From NCBI GenBank assembly GCA_008638375.1, contig VIRR01000515.1, positions 137,700-201,699 on the forward strand: DNA of 64,000 nucleotides, given 5' to 3'. The number at the start of each line of letters is the position of its first letter. Position 1 is the stretch's first letter. The notes beneath the pieces are model-generated. The model had not been told where the DNA came from. It saw only the letters and a program-made list of their open reading frames with translations, and ran no database searches. This document shows, one piece after another, positions 14,639-26,792 of this stretch. This stretch comes from Nyssa sinensis (lineage: Eukaryota > Streptophyta > Magnoliopsida > Cornales > Nyssaceae). Made by a program: the position numbers and the translations under genes.

Positions 14639-14852
14639 TAAAGATTTGAAAAACAGTCCGAGTACGCAAAAGTGGCAACGCGGTCACTTTAGAACAACGG
14701 CTTCTAGATGAGAGGGTTTGGCTAAGAAATTTTCCACCACGCGTATAAAACGCGGGTCCCACTACAAAATACAACTGTAGCGTACTAGAAGGGCAAACTA
14801 GGCGGCGGCCCCAACCAATCCACAAGTGCATGGGCCGCCTCTCATCCACTTT

Positions 14853-14855
<3 letters not shown>

Positions 14856-14893
<38 letters not shown>
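14856..14893. repeat. (AT)n microsatellite
   Basis: An uninterrupted run of about 19 AT dinucleotides. It generates spurious open frames rich in YIYI residues on both strands. Confidence 0.9.
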
Positions 14894-14896
<3 letters not shown>

Positions 14897-15689
14897 TGGA
14901 TGGTATGTGTGACAGACAGTGAGGGCAACTGGCTGCTTGAACATGTCTCCATCCATTCTCCATGGTTTGGCTTTGTCCAGGCAAGTGGAGCTTCCCAATT
15001 ATACAGCAAGTGAATTGAATATCTATATACAAGATGATTGGTCATTGGATTCGTGTATATCTACTAAAGACCAACTGTCTTGATATTGACATTTCCAACC
15101 CTTTCCTTTTTAGGAGCGCCAATCATGAAAAAAAAGTAAAATTTTTATACCATTTGAATAAAATTTTTGTTTTAACATTCAACGTAATCTCTAATTATAT
15201 AATTGTTTTGTAATTATAAAAGCACGTCCAACAAATAAATGTAGAGAAAATTATATAAAATATTTTAATCATACGGAGGAGTGATCGAGTAATTAAAACA
15301 TTGATAATATAATTTAAACATTTTGAACATATAGTCTTTATAGGTTTTTTGTGGAGTTAAATTTTTATTTTGATTTTTTTACAGAGTTAGACTTTTATTA
15401 ATCTTAAATTTTTAATTTAATTATATTATAGATGTATAAATTTTGAGACTTTTTCTCTATGTAAAGTCTAAAGTGATTACTATACTGAATTTATGATTGA
15501 GCCAACCCTAGAAAAGTTTAGAAATACATATATATTTTTTAGTAGCTTTCATTTTAGAATGAATTTGAGTTTTTGAAAACACAAAAAATTACTTTCATTG
15601 TTTCATAATGTGCTGTTTTTAAAAATAAAAATAAAAACTTGAAAATATCACTTTAAACACGTTTTATTAGTACATGTTTTTGACGGTAG
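14894..15689. other. Intergenic DNA between a microsatellite and a tandem array
   Basis: AT-rich DNA with no gene. The part from about 14640 to 15060 is less AT-rich than its neighbours, with short open frames on the minus strand that contain no known motif. Confidence 0.4.
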
Positions 15690-18627
15690 AAATCAATTTT
15701 TTAAAACGTATTTAAATGGTTCATTAGGATAGAATTGAATCTTTAATTGTGGAGGATTAATGAAACGAGGGAACTCCAAGTTAAATCTTCAGTCAAGTAC
15801 CAAAGGAAATGAATGTTAATGTTATTATTCAAACAGTGCTTTGCTATATTAAATACAAGCTCTATCAATCACTTGCCTTTGCATTTCTTTTGTTAATGTA
15901 TCAAATTTTAAGTCAAAAATAATTCCAAGTTTTTTTTTTACCTTTGTTGTGAAATTAATGATTTATGCAATAAGAATAAGAGCAAGAGAGAGAAATCGAT
16001 ACAAATAATTTACGTGATTCGACAACGTTCACGAGTGCAACTATCTTTTTTTTTTAATTAAAAAATAGGGTTACAATATATTTATATTGTATTACAGTTA
16101 AATCATAACCCTAATTAGATACATTAAATTATCAGTATACCCTTAACGTATATACCTAGTTTACTTATTACAATAATATAAGTCATATAACTTACAACCT
16201 TTGAGTCAAAGTTAGAGTCCTTCTATGGATAAAAAGAAGGTTTTTAAGAAAAATGTTATGTATACCTAATTTAGAAATCAATTTTTAAAAACGTATTTAA
16301 ATGGTTAGTTAGGATAGAATGGCATCTTTAATTATGGAGGGTTAATGAAACGAGGGAACTCCAAATTAAATCTTCACTTAAGTACCAAAGGAAATGAATG
16401 TTAATGTTATTACACGGTCAATGCTTTGCTATATTAAATACAAGCTCTATCAATCACTTGCCTTTTCATTTCTTTTTTAATGTGTCAAATATTGCGTCAA
16501 AAATAATTCCAAGTTTTTTTTTTTTTTACTTTTGTTATGAAATTAATAATCTATAGAACAAGAATTAAAAAGAAAGAAAGAAATCGACACGGAAAATTTA
16601 TGTAATTCGATAATGTGCTTACGTCTACTGGTGCGGCTATCTTTTTTTTTTTCTTATTAGAAAATAGAGTTACAACGTATTTATACTACATTACAATTAA
16701 ATCCCTAACTCTAATTGGATACATTAAATTCATCAATATATTCTTACAGTATAAACCTAAGTTTACTTATTATAATAATATAAGTCAGATCATTAACAAC
16801 CTTTTGAGTCAAAGTTAGAGCCCTTCTATGGATAAAAAGAAGGTTTTTAAGAAAATTTTATATATACTTAATTTAGAAATCAATTTTTAAAAACGCATTT
16901 AAATGGTTCATTTGGATAGAATTGCATCTTTAATTGTGGAGGGTTAATGCAACGAGGGAACTCCAAATTAAATCTTCACTTAAGTACCAAAGGAAATGAA
17001 TGTTAATGTTATTACACGAACAATGCTTTGCTATATTAGATACAAGCTCTATCAATCACTTGCCTTTGCATTTCTTTTGTTAATGCGTCAAATATTGAGT
17101 CAAAATAATTCCAAGTTTTTTTTTTTTTTTGACCTTTTCTGTGAAATGAATGATCTATACAACAAGAATTAGAGAGAGAGAAATCGACACAGATAATTTA
17201 CGTGATTCGACAACGTTCATGAGTGCGACTATCTTTTTTTTATTATTAGAAAATAGGATTACAACATATTTATACTGCATTATAGTTAAATTCTAACTCT
17301 AATTAGATACATTAAATTCATCAATACAGCCTTAACGTATATACTTAGCTTACTTATTACAATAATATAAGTCATATCACTAACAACCTTTGAGTCAAAG
17401 TTAGAGTCCTATGGATAAAAAGAAGGTTTTTAAGAAAAATGTTATGTATACCTAATTTAGAAATCAATTTTTAAAAACGTATTTAAATGGTTAGTTAGGA
17501 TAGAATGGCATCTTTAATTATGGAGGGTTAATGAAACGAGGGAACTCCAAATTAAATCTTCACTTAAGTACCAAAGGAAATGAATGTTAATGTTATTACA
17601 CGAACAATGCTTTGCTATATTAGATACAAGCTCTATCAATCACTTGCCTTTGCATTTCTTTTGTTAATGCGTCAAATATTGAGTCAAAATAATTCCAAGT
17701 TTTTTTTTTTTTTTGACCTTTTCTGTGAAATGAATGATCTATACAACAAGAATTAGAGAGAGAGAAATCGACACAGATAATTTACGTGATTCGACAACGT
17801 TCATGAGTGCGACTATCTTTTTTTTATTATTAGAAAATAGGATTACAACATATTTATACTGCATTATAGTTAAATTCTAACTCTAATTAGATACATTAAA
17901 TTCATCAATACAGCCTTAACGTATATACTTAGCTTACTTATTACAATAATATAAGTCATATCACTAACAACCTTTGAGTCAAAGTTAGAGTCCTATGGAT
18001 AAAAAGAAGGTTTTTAAGAAAAATGTTATGTATACCTAATTTGGAAATCAATGTTTAAAAACGTATTTAAATGGTTAGTTGGGATAGAATGGCATCTTTA
18101 ATTATGGAGTGTTAATGAAACGAGGGAACTCCAAATTAAATCTTCACTTAAGTACCAAAGAAAATGAATGTCAATGTTATTACACGAACAAGCTTTGCTA
18201 TATTAAATACAAGCTCTATCAATCACTTGCCTTTGCATTTCTTTTGTTAATATGTCAAATATTGAGTCAAAAATAATTCCAAGTTTTTTTTTTTTTACTT
18301 TGTTATGAAATTAATAATATACAGAACAAGAATTAGAGAGAAATCGACATAGAATTTACGTAATTCGACAATGTACTTACGTTTACGGGTACGGCTATAT
18401 TTTTTTTCTTATTAAAAAATAGAGTTACAATGTATGTATACTGCATTATAGTTAAATCCTAACCCTAATTAGATACATTAAATTCATCAATATACCCTTA
18501 CCGTATATACCTAGTTTATTTGTTATAATAATATAAGTCATATCACTAATAACTTTTGAGTCAAAGTTAGAGCCCTTCTACGGATAAAAAGAAAGTTTTT
18601 AAGAAAAATGTTGTATATCTCTAATTT
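15690..18627 (-). repeat. Five-unit tandem array of about 585-bp LTR-like units
   Basis: The marker CGAGGGAACTCC recurs at 15766, 16351, 16953, 17537 and 18121, giving spacings of 585, 602, 584 and 584. Units 3 and 4 look identical over hundreds of bases (compare about 17040-17400 with 17624-17984), so at least one duplication is recent. Read on the minus strand, each unit has a TGTTAGTGATATGAC-like start, a TATAAATA box, and GTCGAATCACGTAAATT followed by TCTCTCT. These are in the order and style of a plant LTR ending with the GAACCACGTAAAT-type motif, and a poly(A) run follows. About 320 bases of unrelated sequence separate one LTR-like part from the next. No PBS, PPT or coding region was seen. 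A tandem TRIM-like or LTR-containing array enlarged by unequal exchange fits best. Confidence 0.75.
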
Positions 18628-18735
18628 ATATTTTCAATTATAATGTGTTAAGATATGATAATTTTAAATTTTACAGGATGTGATTTTTAAAATCATTATA
18701 TCTTAATACATTACGTTAAAAATACAATTAAAGAT
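18628..18735. repeat. Imperfect inverted repeat (hairpin)
   Basis: Left arm TTATAATGTGTTAAGATATG and right arm CATTATATCTTAATACATTA are reverse complements with a few mismatches. They lie within arms of about 35 bases around a loop of about 15-20 bases, directly after the tandem array. This could be a small MITE remnant. No TIR/TSD pair could be fixed. Confidence 0.5.
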
Positions 18736-19420
18736 ATCTAGTAGCACTTTATTTTTAAACCTCATTGAACTTCTATAGATTTTTTTTGGTAAACTAATGT
18801 GCAAGTTTTGGGCACATTTTTCCAATTATGGGATTTCATTTCATGTGTCGGTTTCTCATTGAATGCAGAAAAATAGGACTCAGTTAATATATTCAGCAAG
18901 CTGACAGATGAGTCGGGAAAATATGTTGGGAAGTCTTAGAAATACTTTTTTTAATAAGTAGTTTTGTAATTAGAGATTCGAAGCAGCTTTTTTTCGTTTG
19001 ATAAGAATGAAAAATGAAAGGACTGAACAGAGGAAAACAATAAAGAAGAAATGGAAAGCTTTTCCTTCATTTGGCACAAGGGAATAGAGATGGGGGTGAA
19101 AGAAAGCGCTCTTCCTCTTTTTTATACCTTTTTTTTTTTTTACTTAAAAAGAAGTTTTTTTATGATGGTAAACAATACAAAATGAAATTTTATTTTACTA
19201 ATTATTCTTCTCACTCAACTAAACAATAATATACAATGAAAAGACTCTTTCAAACCTCATCTTTCATCCTCCATTTCCATGTTTTCTAAAATTTTCTATC
19301 CCTTTTATTAAATAAAGCATAAATTTCTAATTCCCTTCACTTCAAAGAAAGAATCTCTCTTTGATACCATTCACCGATCCCTTTGACTTTCTATGCCATA
19401 AAATTGTGTTCCTAATCAAA

Positions 19421-19467
<47 letters not shown>

Positions 19468-20501
19468 TTTCTTGCAAGTGACTTGTGAGACAAAATATGG
19501 GTTCGTAATCTTGGGTTTGAAATTTGTGTATATAGGTGAAGTCACCATTAGATAGCGCCAATAGGAGTATTCACTTGATAAAATTTTGTATTGGCGAATT
19601 TTAAGCTGAATGTATTGGCGAATTTTTTTTTTAATTCCCACGCTAATTTATTAATCGAAGAGTTCTTTACCGTACTTCCTTCAATAATCTCTAATCGTCT
19701 GCTTTGCAAGCTTAAGATTGACTATCTCAAATATACTTTTAATCAAACCAGAAATCGACAACATTCTCTCTTTTTAATTACTTTTCATTGTTAGGAAGGT
19801 TTTTATATCCTTATCAAGGAATAAAAATCAGGAATTTATCTCCTTGATGATACACACTTCCCAAAAAATCTTATCACATGATAACATGAGGTGGAGTATA
19901 CTTAGCACTATCTTTATGTGATAAGCAAGAAATTGAAAATTTTGTGCAGATGAATATAATGCAATGAAATATTGTTTGATATACAGTTGACTTTTTTATT
20001 ATTAATATTTAATAAATTAATAATATCTAATAATTAATAAATTTTTAAAAAATATCTTAATAATTATATTTATTAATTTTACATAATTAAAGTCAAAAGA
20101 TCAGAAAACATTTACTTCAAATAGGCATTATGAATTTTTTATGTTATAAATTGAGTATTATATGTATTTTTTTAAAATAAAACAGAAATATCATTAAAAA
20201 ATTACATATAAGATATTACTTTTCTTTCGAAAATCAGTTACGTGTTAGAAATACTTAGTTGGTTAATGAAAATATAAAAAAAACATTATAATTAATAATT
20301 TTAATCATTAATAAATTTTTAATTATATATATATATATATATTAATTATAAGAAGGTTGACTGTAATAGTAATTAAAATTGTTAAATATAAAAAGGCTAG
20401 CAATAAATTTAAGTACAGTTACTTCTGTACAGAAAATAGATATCTACTTTGTCCCTCTAATCAGCCGTGTTAGTAAGACCTATACACAGAGAGTAATAAC
20501 T
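18736..20501. other. Intergenic DNA
   Basis: AT-rich sequence with an (AT)n microsatellite at 19427-19464 (about 19 repeats). No gene is supported. The open frames at 19361-19641 on both strands are produced by the AT run. Confidence 0.5.
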
Positions 20502-20504
20502 TAA

Positions 20505-20740
20505 GAGTTTGTTGGAAAAATGTTAGAATCAGTGTTCTGTAAAATAAAGATAAATTAGTTTTAAATTTTTTATTATTTCGTAAATAACTTTTAACAGTAT
20601 GTTAGTTTATGTCTAATCTTAAAAAATGCTTTAAACTTGAACAAAATCAGATTAGAGATGAGTCAATTTTTTTAAAAATCAAATAACTTGATAGAGATAG
20701 TTCTGACTTAATCTAATTTGAAGAATTCTCAAACAGCTCC
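20505..20740. mobile_element. Tourist-like MITE, copy 2
   Basis: A 236-bp non-coding element flanked by TAA at 20502-20504 and 20741-20743. The ends read GAGTTTGTTGGAAAAATG and, from the other side, GGAGCTGTTTGAGAATTC. It is a diverged relative of 14406-14638, with the same layout, similar ends and a shared middle. Confidence 0.7.
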
Positions 20741-20743
20741 TAA

Positions 20744-22272
20744 GACTAAATGTGTTTAGTGAAATTAAATGATATATGAATGGTTAAATTAAAATGAATA
20801 CTTAGTAATTAGCATGAAATAAAACATCACATTATCTTGCAATATATCCATTTTTTTTATTTGCGATGTGATATATTGATGTAAATAAAAATTCAAAGAA
20901 AAAATTGAACAGATTGCAATATATCATAAAAAAATTAATATAAGGAATAATATTCAAATTGTCTACAAGAATTTCTATTAAATCGGTTTTATATCGTAAT
21001 ATATCACAAATTATATTACACTTATTTCCTTGCATGTTTGCATGCGATTTTATGTATGATATAATTCCACGTTTGTTCCATTGTGAGAAATGAATAAATT
21101 ATATTATTTAAAAATTAATTATTTTTTAAATTTAATAGTACTAATCATTAAAATTAAAAAAATATATACGTATATATATATATATATATATGTAAATATT
21201 CAATGCATATAGCATGTATACGGGTTAAGTCATACCTGACTGCGGAAGATACCCGTAGATCGTATATTGCTTGTTGTTACGAGCGTTAAATTTTGGCTTC
21301 CGTGTATGTTCCCAAAATGCCGCGAAGTTACGTAGGATTGGCTACTAGAGTTACTCCTTTAATCTTCACGTTACAAACCCACTAGAGAGAAAAGACTAGC
21401 AAGAGAAAGTGTATAAGTGTATTGTATCTCACAACCACATTACGCAGATCATATATATGAATATTTATTTTAGATACATATAAAATTTTGTTAGGATTCA
21501 AAATATTGATTTCTATTTACACATGATAGAGGAATAAGAATAGGAACTTATCCTATCAGTTACTTAAATGGGTCAAGGCTCATTTCCTAGTGAGCAAATC
21601 TTATTCAATTATGGGTTGATCCAAAACTCAAAAATTAACAATATCTATCACAATAATTTATTACTAATAATAATTTGTGAGTAAAGCAAAATGAAAGTGA
21701 GAAATTTGTTATTTCATGTATAATAGTATAATTTTTTGTAATTGCTCCACCACTTTTTGAAAGGATGTATGCAAGCTTTTTTTCACTAGAAATTATGTAT
21801 TTGTGAGAAATTTTTTACAAAAACAAAAATGAAGAATCCAAGAAATTTTTGTATTTAATAATTCTATTAATTAATGGTTTTAAAATCTTTAATCTCTTTT
21901 AAGGGATAGATAAGGATTAATGATATCCATATCAATCATATTCATACAATTATTGATAAGATATTGACACGTGTGACTCATATATTAATCTGACTCACAC
22001 TATCACAGAAGTAATTAAGTTAATCATGTGAAAAAACAATAATTTTTAATTTAAACTACATGAGTGTTTCACATGTTAACTGATCATTATATGATTAGTA
22101 TAATTGTAGCTTTTATTTATATTACTAGACTTTACCTTTATATAATATTAATATTAATTAAATTAAATTTTATGATATTTCAGTAATCAGTACTTTTCAT
22201 ATTGCCAGCGGTGCACCTCATATTCTACACACTGTATACCCGTGAAATTTATATATTTTATATAAATACTTT
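20744..22272. other. Intergenic DNA
   Basis: No gene is supported. A less AT-rich patch at about 21210-21400 (containing ACCCGTAGATCG and ACGTAGGATTGG) and AT microsatellite sequence near 21170-21191 interrupt otherwise AT-rich DNA. Confidence 0.4.
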
Positions 22273-22500
22273 CAATGATTATATTGAAACTATATTTTAT
22301 TTTTATGTTTATTTTAGTGTTATATTCCATTTTATTTCTTTTCTTTTCTTTGCTTTTCTTTTCTCTTGCCTGGCTAGTTGTCAATGATTCTTTTTTTTAA
22401 GGTCACAAAGAGATTCCTTTTATGAAACAGGATGCAATCCAATTAATAAACAGGGTATTATATTAACAGGTGGAACACATGCATTGGATGTTGTGCAGTT
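22273..22500 (+). repeat. Direct duplicate block A
   Basis: This block begins CAATGATTATATTGAAA and includes GGCTAGTTGTCAATGA, AGAGATTCCTTT and AGGATGCAATCCAA. It matches 24348-24560 in the same orientation with small indels. The two copies are about 2.07 kb apart and flank the degenerate gypsy-like stretch. Confidence 0.75.
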
Positions 22501-22779
22501 GAAATGTCTCCATTTTAAAATCAAATAATATGAAAATTACGTATCCAAATCAAGTGAATATATTTTTTAAAATTTGAAATTAAATATTTTTTAGAAAAAA
22601 ATTTTATAATAAAAATATATTACATCATAATTATAAAGTTAAAAAATTATTAATTTAAATAAGAAATTAATAATTCTAATATTTTTTATATTAGTCCTAA
22701 TAGAATTAAGAAATTAGAGTAATTTGGAAATAAACAAAATAGAAAATTAAAGAATTTGAAACTACATACATATTTTTTA

Positions 22780-23510
22780 CCGGTATCATATTTGTCTTAC
22801 ATCAGACTCTCTCACTTAAAAAGAACTCATCTTCGAGTTAACTGGATTTATACGATCTTGAAATCGTTCATAACTCAGTTGAATCTTTTCAAGAATAATA
22901 CAAAACTCAAGAATTTCTTCTTTTACATCTTTTATAAAATATATGATTTTAGTCTCTTGTTTTTATGATAATAATGTTTCTATAAAAAAATACAAATTAT
23001 CTTCTTTTTCATCCTTCGAAAATTCAAATTTATTCTCATCTACAACATTGACAAACTTTCATGAAAATTTCTTTCTCATTCTCTTCTATAAAAGACTTGT
23101 ATCATTTTTTCGTGCCATTAGATTCACACATTGATATATTAATTCTAAACTTTTATTTTTTTCTTTCTGCACAATAGAATTTTCAATCAATTCATCTTCT
23201 TTATTATCTACACCAATTATTTCAGTAACATCAATAGAAATATATAAATTCAACTTTATTTTCTTCCAACTCCTTAAAATTGTCTTTAATAGATAAAATA
23301 ACTTGATTGGTACTTTCTATGATAAGAGACTCTTTTACAAGAATGTGTATGTCTTTTAACAGTATAATATTTGTAACCTTATTAATTGAAAATACCTTAT
23401 AGAATTTAGATTTTTCTTGTACCTTTCTTTTGATGCTACGAATTGGTCTTGGAGATTCTTCTTCATTCTTAACAATAATTCTGGTACTATAACATAATCT
23501 CATGTTGGCC
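22780..23510 (-). pseudogene. Possible Ty3/gypsy remnant (pol end)
   Basis: On the minus strand near 22815-22840 the sequence reads AACTCGAAGATGAGTTCTTTT, then AAGTGAGAGAGTCTGATGTAAGAC (given here in two parts). This resembles the end of pol and the polypurine tract found before the 3' LTR of many plant gypsy elements (usually CTCGAGGACGAGTTC... then GGGGGAGAATGATG). An open stretch of 90 codons at 23503-23231 (minus) is lysine- and serine-rich and has no domain that I recognise. The call rests on a single motif and is tentative. Confidence 0.3.
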
Positions 23511-24347
23511 TATATTCATCTTGCAAATGAATTATTGAAAAAAATATATCTATCATTAGCTTAATTATTCTTGGTTATGAATGAATGCATCTCTTTCTTT
23601 GTAATTAATTGTCTACATTTCTGTAAATTAAACTATCATTTCACTAATCCAATAAACTTATCTTGTATCCAAAAATATTTATTTTCCTTTAAAGGTTTCA
23701 TATATTATAGAAAATCATTCAAATTATATATATAATCAAGAAAGTCTTCAAAATAAAACATACCGTCAAAATCTGAAAGTCTTTTGTAATTGTGTAAAAC
23801 TCTTCAAATAGAAACGTGTCTACAAACAGGTTGATCGCAAGCTCCGTCGTAGTGTAATATCTATTGTATTTGTAATTCTTTTGTAATTAAGACTCCAAAT
23901 GAGTAACGAATTGTTCTCATATGAACATTGTCGTAAGAAGTTTTAATTCCTTCTTCACCAATTGTCATTGAGTCAGACAAATTCTCGTTCGAATACGAAC
24001 TATCGTAACATAAAAACGTGAAAAGAAATCGAATACATTGAATTTCTTAAAAAACAAATAACATGGAGAATACTCACCCAAACAACAAAATAAATTTTCT
24101 AAAATTTAAAATTAAATATTATTGATAAAAAAATTTCATAATAAAAACTTATTACATCATAATTCTAATGCTAAAAACTCTTATTACATGAGTAAAAAAA
24201 AAAAGCATAATTTCCTAATTATATTCAAGTGCATATTGTGTCGAATGTGGGAGAAAAAAAAACCCTTATTTTATGTAAATTATGTAAAAATACCAACAAA
24301 AGTAGTTCATTTGTTCTCCCAAAATTTCACCAATTCACTGTTCTTTT
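23511..24347. other. Intergenic DNA between duplicate blocks
   Basis: AT-rich sequence. The segment 24091-24175 resembles 22564-22645 (both contain a form of TTACATCATAATT), which is a second, short direct repeat. No gene is supported. Confidence 0.4.
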
Positions 24348-24560
24348 CAATGATTATATTGAAAGCATATTTTTATTTTATAATTTTATTTTCTTGCTGG
24401 GCTAGTTGTCAATGAATTTTTTATGTTTTTCTTTTTTTAATGTCAAAAAGAGATTCCTTTGACAAAATAGGATGCAATCCAACCAACAAACAAGGTTTTA
24501 TATTAACACGTGGAACATATGCATTGGGTTTCGCCCCGGTGGAGATGTCCTATGCTTTTA
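24348..24560 (+). repeat. Direct duplicate block A'
   Basis: Second copy of 22273-22500, sharing CAATGATTATATTGAAA, GGCTAGTTGTCAATGA, GAGATTCCTTT and AGGATGCAATCCAA. It diverges by several substitutions and a short insertion after GTCAATGA. Confidence 0.75.
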
Positions 24561-24947
24561 GAAAAGCTAGGGCACCTAATTTGACCCGAAATAATTGTCA
24601 AAGAGTGCCATTTTATATACTTGTTTTAATTTTTAAATTATAAACAAGATAGCAATGTATTATTGTACCATATCACTTAGCACTCAAATAATTTAAGTAT
24701 ATATTGCTAATGATGTATTATTTCATCATTTGTAATAAAGATTTTCAATTTCGGACTTAGCAAAAAAAAAATCTTTTTTCAATTATATGAATAGTGAATA
24801 GTATCTTCTCTTTCTCATATATTTAAAACTAATTTTAGAATTACTATTTATAAGAGATTTTACAAAATTTTAATTGGGCATTAGCTATCTAATGCAATTC
24901 TTTTTTTTTTTTTAAAGAAATTTATGTTGACTTTTTAAAGATATTAA

Positions 24948-25148
24948 GGTTATATTTGTTTAGGTTTTCAAAAACAAATTTTTAATTTTAAAACGTGGGA
25001 TACGTATTTGGTAAATTATTAATTTTAATTTTTTATAATTTAAATTATCATATCCAAATGCATTTTCATAATTTTTAAAAAATTAATTACAAAATTTTTA
25101 GAAATATTTTTTAAAAAATTATATCTAAATCACTATCCAAGCGCAGCC
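24948..25148. mobile_element. Tourist-like MITE
   Basis: A 201-bp AT-rich element between TAA copies at 24945-24947 and 25149-25151. The ends are GGTTATATTTGTTTAGG and, reverse-complemented, GGCTGCGCTTGGATAG. That is the GG(N)nTTTG(G) style of Tourist termini. It has no coding capacity. Confidence 0.6.
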
Positions 25149-25189
25149 TAAATGTGACACAGGTAGATAAAATTGGATAAAAATTTTAA

Positions 25190-25654
25190 GAATAAATTAC
25201 ACTGACTTTTTCTGAGATTTTTTATAATTATAAGATTCTCCTTTAAAATTTTTGAAATGACACTGACATCTCTTATTTTTATTGACAAATTCCAATAACT
25301 TCCCTTCTAACTTTATTTATTTTTTTTAAATGACAAAAATGTCCATTTCATTTACTTTTTTGGATTTTTTAAATTTTGATCTTTTTCTAATTTTTTTTTA
25401 ATTTTATACAAAAAAATAAAATTAAGATAAATAGTAAAGAGAATTTTAATTAATATTTATTTAAACATGAAAAAAAAAGTTAGAAAAAAGGGTCAAATTG
25501 AAAAAATGTAAAAAATAAATAAATAAAAAGGATATTTTTATCATTATGAAAGAAAAAAGATAAGATTGAAAGAGAATTAAGTGTCTTTTCAGAAATATCA
25601 AAAAGAGTTTATGTAATTATCAAAAAATTCAAAGGATATCAATGTAATTTATTC
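25190..25654. mobile_element. Foldback MITE with MULE-like ends, second locus
   Basis: The left end AATAAATTACACTGACTTTT and the reverse complement of the right end, GAATAAATTACATTGATATC, match for about 40 bases with mismatches. The interior (AAATGACAAAAATGTCC and its mirrored partner) is palindromic in the same way as at 12099-12565, so the two are one family. Confidence 0.6.
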
Positions 25655-26345
25655 AAATTTTAAAAAACTAGTGTATTATTGATGGTCAAATTAGCCATCA
25701 GAGACTAAGTCCATCTAGAAGATCTCCATTGTGGACTTAATGTAACTCCTAATTTGAGTATTGCTACGGAGCAAATGGGACACCTTTTTGTGCTGAACCT
25801 TGAAATTTTTTTTTTTAATTTAAAGTTTTTGAAATAACATTGACATTTTTTATTTTTATTGACAAATTGCAATAATTTTCCTTCTAATTTTTTTTTTTAA
25901 ATGACAAAAATGTCTATTTCATTTACATTTTTTGAATTTTTAAAATTTTGACCTTTTTCTAATTTTTTTTAAAATTTTTTTCATTTTATACAAAAAAAAA
26001 ATTAAGATAAATAGCAAAGAAAATTTTAATTAATATTTATTTAAACATGAAAAGAAAAAGTTAGAAAAAAGGTCAAATTGAAAAAATGCAAAAACTAAAT
26101 AAATAAAAGGGATATTTTTATCATTTTGAAAAAAAAAAAAAGATTGAAGGAGAATTCAGTGTTTTTTCAGAAATTTCAAAGAAAGTTCTTGTAATTATTA
26201 AAAAATTTAGAGGAGATTGATGTAATTTATTGATGGTCATCGGAGACTAAGTCCATCTAGAAGATCTCCATTGTGGACTTAATGTAACTCCTAATTTGAG
26301 TGTTGCTACCTAGCAAATAGGACACCCTCCTGTGCTGAACTTTGA
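25655..26345 (+). repeat. Direct duplication of foldback MITE plus flank
   Basis: The sequence following the MITE at 25681 (GAGACTAAGTCCATCTAGAA, then GATCTCCATTGTGGACTTAA) recurs at about 26232. The MITE body from TTTGAAAT-ACA-TGACAT recurs from about 25252 at 25830. The locus is therefore a direct duplication of roughly 550-580 bp. The second MITE copy has lost its left end. Confidence 0.75.
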
Positions 26346-26433
26346 AGTCTTTCTTTTAACTTAAATGTGCTTTTCAATGGACATTAGACAAATTTGGATG
26401 GTGACACAAAAGTGGATTATTCTCACTGTTTGA

Positions 26434-26471
<38 letters not shown>
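26434..26471. repeat. Compound (TA)n(CA)n microsatellite
   Basis: About eleven TA repeats run directly into about eight CA repeats. No gene is nearby. Confidence 0.9.
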
Positions 26472-26739
26472 TTTTCTTTTCTGTTTTATCACTATTATCA
26501 GGATTGAATTTTACACATTATTTTAAGAAACAGAAGAAACTTTCTTCATTCAAATTTCAATAGTAAATGTTTTTATTCTTTGATCCATGCTTTAATAATC
26601 AAGTTGTTTAAAGGAGATCAGAAGACTCATAATCAATTTGGTTTGCAGTTGACGAGGTCAACAAGATTTGAGAATAGCCATTGTCAAGCCTCTTGATATT
26701 TGGCTTAGTGGGTAATTAAGGGATTAGAATTGAGTTAAA

Positions 26740-26791
<52 letters not shown>
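26740..26791. repeat. Compound (TG)n(AG)n microsatellite
   Basis: A run of GT/TG repeats passes into about sixteen AG repeats. Confidence 0.9.
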
Positions 26792-26792
<1 letters not shown>

